A stretch of 11,542 nucleotides of DNA from Rhodospirillaceae bacterium (GTDB taxonomy: Bacteria > Pseudomonadota > Alphaproteobacteria > Dongiales > Dongiaceae), in the NCBI GenBank assembly GCA_016794075.1, contig JAEUKU010000432.1, forward strand, positions 1 to 11,542. The letters are read 5' to 3'. A program made the translations under genes and the position numbers. A model generated the notes under the pieces. The model did not search any database. It was not told where the DNA came from and saw nothing but the letters and a program-made list of their open reading frames with translations. Numbering within the stretch: position 1 is the stretch's first letter; each line of letters starts with the position of its first letter. Shown piece by piece: positions 6,903 through 11,542 of this stretch.

Positions 6903-7271
6903 ATGACCTTTTCCCTCCTGGCGCTGACCTTCCTGCTGTTCGGCGGCGCCGCCGTCCTGATGGGTAATGCGATCGCCGAGACCTGGCGGCCGTGGTGGCA
7001 GAACATCACCTATGGCGCGCTGCTGGCGATCGCCGACGAATTCCTGGGCTTCGCCCTGTTCGACGGGCCGTTCTTCATAGACAGCCTGGTTTCCAGCGAC
7101 GGCGGGCCGTTCGGCGAGGCGCTGGCGGCCTACCTGGTCGACGCGGTCATCATCTGCGCGATTTCCCTGCTCGCATACCGGGTGACGCTGGCCCGCAAGA
7201 TGGTATCGCAATATCCCTGGCTCTACGAACGGACGGGCCTGCTCGGCTGGCGCGAAAAGGGCCGGGCCTGA
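6903..7271 (+). CDS. Small inner-membrane protein of the liv operon, DUF6867-like
   Basis: The 122-residue protein has three likely membrane helices (about 4-24, 36-55 and 74-95) and a basic C-terminal cytosolic tail with KMVSQYPWLYERTGLLGW. From memory it resembles DUF6867, a family of unknown function found beside branched-chain amino acid transporters in alphaproteobacteria; a search would be needed to confirm this. The gene starts 13 bases after livF with a purine-rich site (GGAGAG, 6893-6898), so it is almost certainly co-transcribed with the transporter. Acidic residues lie in or near the second helix (the ADEFLG segment). An accessory, assembly or regulatory role in the importer is a guess from position alone. 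Confidence 0.75.
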   Translation: MTFSLLALTFLLFGGAAVLMGNAIAETWRPWWQNITYGALLAIADEFLGFALFDGPFFIDSLVSSDGGPFGEALAAYLVDAVIICAISLLAYRVTLARKMVSQYPWLYERTGLLGWREKGRA

Positions 7272-7341
7272 GAGTTTCGGCTGACCGGGCGCCGGATTGT
7301 TCAGATATCCGTTATCGCGGCCCGGACCGGCGGGCAACCTA

Positions 7342-7369
7342 TTGTGCGCCCAATGCCGCATGTTACAAT
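7342..7369 (+). promoter_or_regulatory. Candidate extended -10 promoter of livJ
   Basis: TACAAT (7364-7369) matches five of six consensus bases and is preceded by TG at 7361-7362, making an extended -10 box. A weak -35, TTGTGC, lies at 7342-7347 with a 16-base spacer. Transcription would start near 7376, leaving a leader of about 87 bases before the livJ ATG. Confidence 0.5.
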
Positions 7370-7381
7370 GATGTCACGTCA
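7369..7381. promoter_or_regulatory. Imperfect palindrome at the predicted livJ transcription start
   Basis: TGATGTCACGTCA matches its own reverse complement at 10 of 13 positions, with TGA and TCA at the ends. It lies directly after the -10 box and covers the predicted start site, where a repressor could bind. It may be chance. Confidence 0.25.
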
Positions 7382-7414
7382 AACGAGAGGCGTAGCACCG
7401 ATCCATCCAGGATG

Positions 7415-7430
7415 GCCGCCGTCCGGCGGC
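7415..7430 (+). repeat. GC hairpin in the livJ leader
   Basis: GCCGCC (7415-7420), a GTCC loop and GGCGGC (7425-7430) form a perfect six-pair stem in the predicted 5' leader. CCAT (7403-7406) and ATGG (7431-7434) could close a longer stem around it. It may stabilise the livJ transcript. No T run follows. Confidence 0.4.
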
Positions 7431-7462
7431 ATGGTTAAGACTCACCACAGGGAGTGTTCCAC

Positions 7463-8584
7463 ATGCGTAAATTCTCACTACCGCTGATTGCCGCGGCCGC
7501 CTTGGCCGTGACATACGGCGCGTCTTCCGCGATGGCCGATATCACCATCGCGACGGCCGGCCCGATCACCGGCGACCTCGCCGAGTTCGGCGCGCAGATG
7601 AAGGCCGGCGCCGAAGCGGCGGTTGCCGACATCAACGCCGCCGGCGGCGTCATGGGCCAGCAGCTGAAGCTCGAAGTCGGCGACGATGCGTGCGACCCGA
7701 AGCAGGCCGTGGCGGTTGCCAACGACCTGGTTGCCAAGGGCGTCGTGTTCGTGGCCGGTCACTTCTGCTCCGGCTCTTCGATCCCGGCTTCCGCGGTCTA
7801 CCACGAAGAGGGCGTCCTGCAGATCACCCCGGCTTCGACCAATCCGAAGTTCACGGAAGATCCGGCTGCCGCCGGCTGGAAAACCGTGTTCCGCACCTGC
7901 GGCCGCGACGACCAGCAGGGCTCGTTCGCCGGTCCGTGGATCGCCGAGCACTACAAGGGCAAGAACGTCGCCGTCATCGACGACAAGTCGGCCTACGGCA
8001 AAGGCCTGGCCGACCTGACCAAGGCGGCGATGAATGCTGCCGGCCTCAACGAGGTCGTGCATGAGTCCATCACGGCCGGCGAGCAGGACTACACTGCGCT
8101 CGTCAGCAAGCTGAAGGCCGCGAAGGTCGACGTGATCTATTTCGGCGGCTACCATCCGGAAGCGGCGCTGATCGTGAAGCAGTCCCGCGAGCAGGGCCTG
8201 AGCGCCCCGCTGCTGTCGGGTGACTCGCTGAACACCCAGGAGTTCGCGACCCTGGCCGGTCCGGCCGGCGACGGCACGATGTTCACCAACGCGGCGGAAG
8301 CCCGCAACCTGCCTTCGGCGAAGGCGGTCGTGGAGAAGATGCGCGCTGGCGGCTTCGAGCCGGAAGGCTACACGCTCGCCACCTATGCTGCGGTCCAGGC
8401 CTGGGCGGCGGCGGTGACCAAGGCCGGCTCGACCGACGCGGAACCGGTTGCCGCGGCGCTCCGCAGCGGCCCGGTCGACACCGTGATCGGCAGCCTGTCG
8501 TGGGACGACAAGGGTGACCTGACCTCGTCCACATATGTGTGGTACGAGTTCAAGAACGGCACCTACGCCGAAGCCGGCAAGTAA
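7463..8584 (+). CDS. livJ: LivJ/LivK-type periplasmic branched-chain amino acid binding protein
   Basis: The 373-residue product has a clear Sec signal peptide (MRKF, a hydrophobic stretch to about 20, cleavage after AMA at 25). The mature protein is a class I periplasmic binding fold, beginning DITIATAGPITGDLAEFGAQMKAGAEAAV. Ligand-pocket segments of this family are present: GHFCSGSSIPAS (99-110), ITPASTNP and SAYGKGLAD (176-184). Cys77 and Cys102 match the conserved disulfide of E. coli LivJ. It should capture leucine, isoleucine or valine (possibly other neutral amino acids) and hand them to LivH/LivM. The ATG at 7463 was chosen over an in-frame GTG at 7454 because AGGGAG (7449-7454) is well spaced for it. 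A separate promoter would allow the excess of binding protein over membrane subunits usual in these systems. Confidence 0.95.
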   Translation: MRKFSLPLIAAAALAVTYGASSAMADITIATAGPITGDLAEFGAQMKAGAEAAVADINAAGGVMGQQLKLEVGDDACDPKQAVAVANDLVAKGVVFVAGHFCSGSSIPASAVYHEEGVLQITPASTNPKFTEDPAAAGWKTVFRTCGRDDQQGSFAGPWIAEHYKGKNVAVIDDKSAYGKGLADLTKAAMNAAGLNEVVHESITAGEQDYTALVSKLKAAKVDVIYFGGYHPEAALIVKQSREQGLSAPLLSGDSLNTQEFATLAGPAGDGTMFTNAAEARNLPSAKAVVEKMRAGGFEPEGYTLATYAAVQAWAAAVTKAGSTDAEPVAAALRSGPVDTVIGSLSWDDKGDLTSSTYVWYEFKNGTYAEAGK

Positions 8585-8608
8585 GCTTGGCTGAAAGCTG
8601 ATCTGACG

Positions 8609-8639
8609 AAGGCCCGGGCGGCAACGCCCGGGCCTTTTT
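8609..8639 (+). terminator. Strong rho-independent terminator after livJ
   Basis: GGCCCGGGC (8611-8619) pairs perfectly with GCCCGGGCC (8626-8634) around a six-base loop, followed by five T residues. Two preceding A residues can pair with the first two T residues. It begins 24 bases after the livJ stop and separates the liv locus from rpiB. Confidence 0.9.
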
Positions 8640-8656
8640 CTTACCGCAGTTTGTGG

Positions 8657-8683
8657 TTGGCGGGGGCGGGGGCGGGCTATATT
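8657..8683 (+). promoter_or_regulatory. Candidate promoter of rpiB with a G-rich spacer
   Basis: TATATT (8678-8683) matches five of six -10 bases. TTGGCG (8657-8662) matches four of six -35 bases but with a short 15-base spacer. The spacer is nearly pure G, with GGGGGCGGGGGCGGG at 8662-8676. A start near 8690 would give a short leader. Confidence 0.35.
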
Positions 8684-8712
8684 GTATGCCGCCTTCGCAA
8701 CCCGGAAGCCCC

Positions 8713-9153
8713 ATGCCCGAGCCGAAAGAGACCATCGCCATCGCCAGCGATCATGCCGGCGTCAACCTGAAAGCCGAGTTGAAACAGGAGCTTCAGGCCC
8801 TGGGCTATGAGGCGCTGGACCTCGGGCCGGACGGGCCGGCCTCGGTCGATTACCCCGACTACGCCAACAAACTGGCCGAGGCGATCGGGATTGGCAGGGC
8901 CAAGCGCGGTGTCCTGGTCTGCGGCACCGGGATCGGCATTTCGATGGCCGCGAACCGACATCGGCACCTGCGCGCCGCCGTCGTCCACGACGTCACCACG
9001 GCGCGCCTGACCCGGCTGCACAACGACGCGAACGTGCTGTGCCTGGGCGCCCGCATCACCGGCGCCGATGTCGCAAAGGATTGTTTGCGGGTGTTTTTGA
9101 CGACAGATTTCGAGGGGGGCCGTCACCAAAATCGCGTCGCCAAGCTGGGCTGA
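8713..9153 (+). CDS. rpiB: Ribose-5-phosphate isomerase B
   Basis: The 146-residue protein is of normal RpiB/LacAB length. It begins IAIASDHAGVNLKAEL (8-23) with the substrate-binding Asp13 and His14. It carries the anion-hole and catalytic cysteine region GVLVCGTGIGISMAANR (66-82, Cys70) and the RLHNDANVLCLGAR segment (101-114), whose His103 corresponds to the ring-opening histidine of E. coli RpiB. It interconverts ribose-5-phosphate and ribulose-5-phosphate in the cytosol. The ATG at 8713 follows GGAAG (8704-8708). The frame is open upstream to a GTG at 8653, but that extension is glycine-rich, overlaps the likely promoter and is not family-like. Its position before glyA is a common alphaproteobacterial arrangement. 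Confidence 0.95.
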   Translation: MPEPKETIAIASDHAGVNLKAELKQELQALGYEALDLGPDGPASVDYPDYANKLAEAIGIGRAKRGVLVCGTGIGISMAANRHRHLRAAVVHDVTTARLTRLHNDANVLCLGARITGADVAKDCLRVFLTTDFEGGRHQNRVAKLG

Positions 9154-9190
9154 TTTCAGCCCGCCCGACCGCGCCAGAGGATTTCCCGAC

Positions 9191-10486
9191 ATGACGAATC
9201 TGACTTACACCCCAATGCCCGGCTTTTTCAGCGCCGCTCTCGCCGAGCGCGATCCCGAGGTCTTCGGCTCGATCAGCAAGGAGCTGTTCCGCCAGCAGGA
9301 CCAGATCGAGCTGATCGCCTCGGAGAACATCGTCTCCAAGGCGGTGCTGGAGGCGCAGGGTTCCGTCCTCACCAACAAATACGCCGAGGGCTATCCGGGC
9401 CGGCGCTATTACGGCGGCTGCGAGTTCGTCGACATTGCCGAGGCCATCGCCATCGATCGCGCCAAGAAGCTCTTCAATTGCGCCTTCGCCAACGTGCAGC
9501 CGCATTCCGGCGCGCAGGCCAACCAGGCCGTCTTCTTCGCGCTGCTCCAGCCGGGCGACACCTTCCTCGGCCTCAACCTGGCGGCGGGCGGCCACCTGAC
9601 CCACGGCTCGCCGGTCAACCAGTCCGGCAAGTGGTTCAAGCCGGTGCCCTATACCGTGCGCCAGCAGGACATGCAGGTCGACATGGACCAGGTGGCGGAC
9701 CTGGCCAAGGAGCACAAGCCGAAGCTGATCCTGGCCGGCGGCTCCGCCTATCCGCGCTTCTGGGACTTCAAGCGGTTCCGCGAGATCGCGGATTCCGTCG
9801 GCGCCTATCTGATGGTCGACATGGCGCATTTCGCCGGCCTGGTTGCCGGCGGCGCGCATCCGAGCCCGTTGCCCTTCGCCCATGTCGTCACCACGACGAC
9901 GCACAAGACCCTGCGCGGCCCGCGCGGCGGCATGATCCTCAGCAACGACGAGGATCTCGGCAAGAAGATCAACTCGGCGGTGTTCCCCGGACTGCAGGGC
10001 GGCCCGCTCATGCATGTGATCGCCGCCAAGGCGGTCGCGTTCGGCGAGGCGCTGCGCCCGGAATTCAAGGTCTACGCGCAAACTGTCGTCGAGAATGCCA
10101 AGGTCTTGGCGGAAACCCTGGTCAAGGGCGGCCTCGCCATCACCACCGGCGGCACCGACAATCATCTGATGCTGGTCGATCTGCGCCCGAAGGGCCTGAC
10201 CGGCAAGGATTCCGAGCACAGCCTGGAAGAGGCCGGCATCACCTGCAACAAGAACGGCATTCCGTTCGACACGGAGAAGCCGGCGATCACCTCGGGCATC
10301 CGGCTCGGCTCGCCGGCGGCGACCAGCCGCGGCTTCGGACCGAAGGAGTTCAAGCAGGTGGGCGAATTGATCGTGCGCGTGCTGGACGGCCTCGCCGCCA
10401 ACCGCGCCGATAACAGCGCGGTGGAAAAGCAGGTGCGCGCGGAAGTGCGCGAGTTGTGCAAGCGATTCCCGATCTACGGGGGCTGA
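9191..10486 (+). CDS. glyA: Serine hydroxymethyltransferase
   Basis: The 431-residue product is full length. It shows LIASENIVSKAVLEAQGS (41-58), TNKYAEGYPGRRYYGGCE (61-78), NVQPHSGAQAN (101-111), the VDMAHFAGLVA segment (209-219) with the cofactor-binding Asp210 and His213, and the pyridoxal phosphate lysine Lys239 within TTTTHKTLRGPRGG (234-247). It converts serine and tetrahydrofolate to glycine and 5,10-methylene-tetrahydrofolate, the main source of one-carbon units. An AGAGGA site near 9176-9181 supports the ATG at 9191. It begins 37 bases after rpiB with no terminator between, and nrdR follows 39 bases on. Confidence 0.97.
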   Translation: MTNLTYTPMPGFFSAALAERDPEVFGSISKELFRQQDQIELIASENIVSKAVLEAQGSVLTNKYAEGYPGRRYYGGCEFVDIAEAIAIDRAKKLFNCAFANVQPHSGAQANQAVFFALLQPGDTFLGLNLAAGGHLTHGSPVNQSGKWFKPVPYTVRQQDMQVDMDQVADLAKEHKPKLILAGGSAYPRFWDFKRFREIADSVGAYLMVDMAHFAGLVAGGAHPSPLPFAHVVTTTTHKTLRGPRGGMILSNDEDLGKKINSAVFPGLQGGPLMHVIAAKAVAFGEALRPEFKVYAQTVVENAKVLAETLVKGGLAITTGGTDNHLMLVDLRPKGLTGKDSEHSLEEAGITCNKNGIPFDTEKPAITSGIRLGSPAATSRGFGPKEFKQVGELIVRVLDGLAANRADNSAVEKQVRAEVRELCKRFPIYGG

Positions 10487-10501
10487 CCGGCTTTCGGCCG
10501 G
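10487..10501 (+). repeat. Small hairpin between glyA and nrdR
   Basis: CCGGC (10487-10491) pairs with GCCGG (10497-10501) around a TTTCG loop. A run of four T residues starts eight bases later. The stem is too short and the T run too distant for a confident terminator, so read-through into nrdR is expected. Confidence 0.3.
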
Positions 10502-10525
10502 CGAGCGGTTTTGGGGGAGTAGTGG

Positions 10526-10984
10526 ATGCGCTGTCCGTTCTGCGGAAACGAGGATACCCAGGTCAAGGACTCGCGGCCGACCGATGACAACTCGGCCATC
10601 CGCAGACGCCGGCAATGCACCAATTGCGGCGCCCGTTTCACCACCTTCGAGCGGGTGCAGCTGCGCGAGCTGGTGGTGGTGAAGAGCAACGGCCAGCGCG
10701 AGCCCTTCGACCGCGAGAAGCTGCTGCGCTCCATGCAGATCTCTCTGCGCAAGCGGCCGGTCGACCAGGACCGGCTGGAGCGCGTCGTCAACGGCATCGT
10801 CCGCCGGCTCGAAAGCTCGGGCGAAAGCGAGATCCCGACCAACGCCATCGGCGAGGCGGTGATGGACGCGCTCGCCAGTCTCGACAAGGTCGCCTACGTA
10901 CGCTTCGCCTCGGTCTATCGCAATTTCCGCGAGGCCAAGGACTTCGAGACCTTCATCGGCAAACTCGGCAGTGACGAAGACTGA
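10526..10984 (+). CDS. nrdR: Transcriptional repressor NrdR
   Basis: The 152-residue protein has the NrdR layout. An N-terminal zinc ribbon carries MRCPFCG (Cys3, Cys6) and RRRQCTNCGARFTTFER (Cys31, Cys34). An ATP-cone domain follows from about residue 49, with VVKSNGQREPFDREKLLRS and later VAYVRFASVYRNF. NrdR senses ATP/dATP and represses ribonucleotide reductase genes by binding NrdR boxes. GGGGGAG (10513-10519) is well placed before the ATG. The 3' end overlaps the likely GTG start of ribD by 14 bases, suggesting coupled translation. The nrdR-ribD pairing is widely conserved in bacteria. Confidence 0.97.
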   Translation: MRCPFCGNEDTQVKDSRPTDDNSAIRRRRQCTNCGARFTTFERVQLRELVVVKSNGQREPFDREKLLRSMQISLRKRPVDQDRLERVVNGIVRRLESSGESEIPTNAIGEAVMDALASLDKVAYVRFASVYRNFREAKDFETFIGKLGSDED

Positions 10985-11542
10985 CGGCAAGGCCTTTTCG
11001 GCGACCGATCAGGAGCATATGCGCGCCGCCCTGTCGCTGGCGGCGCGCCACCTCGGACAGACCTGGCCCAACCCCGCCGTCGGCTGCGTGATCGTCGACG
11101 GCGCCGGCCATGTCGTCGGCCGCGGCAGCACCCAGCCAGGCGGGCGTCCGCATGCCGAGACCGAAGCCCTCGCCATGGCCGGCCCGCGCGCCAAGGGCGG
11201 CACCGCCTATGTGACGCTTGAGCCCTGCGCCCATCACGGCAAGACGCCGCCTTGCGCCGCGGCGCTGATCGCCGCCGGCATCAGGCGCTGCGTCAGCGCC
11301 CTGGAGGATCCCGACCCGCGCGTCTCCGGCGGCGGTCACGCCATGCTCCGCGCCGCGGGTATCGAAGTGCAGTCCGGCCTGCTCGCGGCCGAGGCCGCCG
11401 CCCTCAACGCCGGCTTCCTGAAACGGGTGCGCGAGGGCCTGCCGCTCGTCTCCCTGAAACTCGCCACCTCCGCCGACGGCCGGACAGCGACCCGATCGGG
11501 GGACAGCAAATGGATCACCGGCGAGGCGGCCCGGGCCTTCGG
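10971..11542 (+). CDS. ribD: Bifunctional riboflavin biosynthesis protein RibD, N-terminal part (runs off the right edge)
   Basis: About 190 residues are visible. The deaminase domain has the zinc site in PHAETEALAMAG (His61, Glu63) and EPCAHHGKTPPC (Cys86, Cys95), with the TWPNPAVGCVIVDG segment before it. The reductase domain begins near residue 158 with PLVSLKLATSADGRTATRSGDSKWITG and is cut by the window end. RibD deaminates the pyrimidine formed from GTP by GTP cyclohydrolase II and then reduces its ribosyl side chain. The start is uncertain. GTG at 10971 overlaps nrdR and gives a normal-looking short leader; ATG at 11019 would begin MRAALSLAARHLG, with AGGAG only three bases before it. 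I prefer the GTG because residues before MRAAL are usual in the family. Confidence 0.93.
   Translation, partial: MTKTDGKAFSATDQEHMRAALSLAARHLGQTWPNPAVGCVIVDGAGHVVGRGSTQPGGRPHAETEALAMAGPRAKGGTAYVTLEPCAHHGKTPPCAAALIAAGIRRCVSALEDPDPRVSGGGHAMLRAAGIEVQSGLLAAEAAALNAGFLKRVREGLPLVSLKLATSADGRTATRSGDSKWITGEAARAF

Noticed and set aside
7272..7462. A riboswitch, tRNA or small RNA gene before livJ
   Set aside because: Only a promoter and one short hairpin are visible. There is no cloverleaf, no known riboswitch core and no terminator structure.
7840..7920. A third cysteine (Cys146) in LivJ as an unusual feature
   Set aside because: The surrounding FRTCGRDDQQG segment is, as far as I recall, common in alphaproteobacterial LivJ proteins, so it is not notable.
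8653..8712. Longer rpiB start at GTG 8653
   Set aside because: The extra 20 residues are glycine-rich and unlike the family, and they cover the likely promoter. The ATG at 8713 has a ribosome binding site.
9154..9190. A glycine riboswitch before glyA
   Set aside because: The gap is only 37 bases, far too short for a glycine aptamer, and rpiB appears to read through into glyA.
9056..10990. A 644-residue open frame on the minus strand opposite glyA and nrdR
   Set aside because: It runs antisense across two firmly identified genes and has the low-complexity composition of a GC-rich shadow frame.

Overview
The window reads as chromosomal DNA of a high-GC alphaproteobacterium, probably of the Rhodospirillales type. 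The evidence is a strong GC bias at third codon positions, the gene order rpiB-glyA-nrdR-ribD (a familiar alphaproteobacterial housekeeping cluster), and small proteins that resemble families I know mainly from alphaproteobacteria. This placement is inference from gene content, not from a phylogeny.

Left edge (1-1269): the 5' end of a glutaryl-CoA dehydrogenase gene runs leftward out of the window. Divergent from it is a 64-residue conserved small protein. Convergent with that is a CGNR zinc-finger protein, which is itself divergent from the transport operon.

Centre (1270-8639): a complete LIV-I type (HAAT) branched-chain amino acid ABC importer. The order is an unusual long LivH-type permease with a secreted N-terminal domain, a 242-base gap with a hairpin, a normal LivH, LivM, LivG, LivF, a small three-helix membrane protein, and then, behind its own likely promoter, the periplasmic binding protein LivJ. 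A strong intrinsic terminator closes the block. LivJ should deliver substrate to a LivH/LivM channel powered by LivG/LivF. The second LivH-like subunit and the small membrane protein are the parts the standard model does not explain.

Right edge (8640-11542): rpiB (pentose phosphate pathway), glyA (serine/glycine and one-carbon metabolism), nrdR (ribonucleotide reductase repressor) and the first third or so of ribD (riboflavin synthesis). They lie in one direction with short gaps or overlap and probably form one transcription unit that continues past the window.

I see no mobile element, CRISPR array, tRNA, rRNA, phage gene or defence system. No wholly new system is evident. The most interesting items are the N-terminally extended permease, its pairing with a second LivH in one operon, the gap between them, and the small membrane protein after livF.
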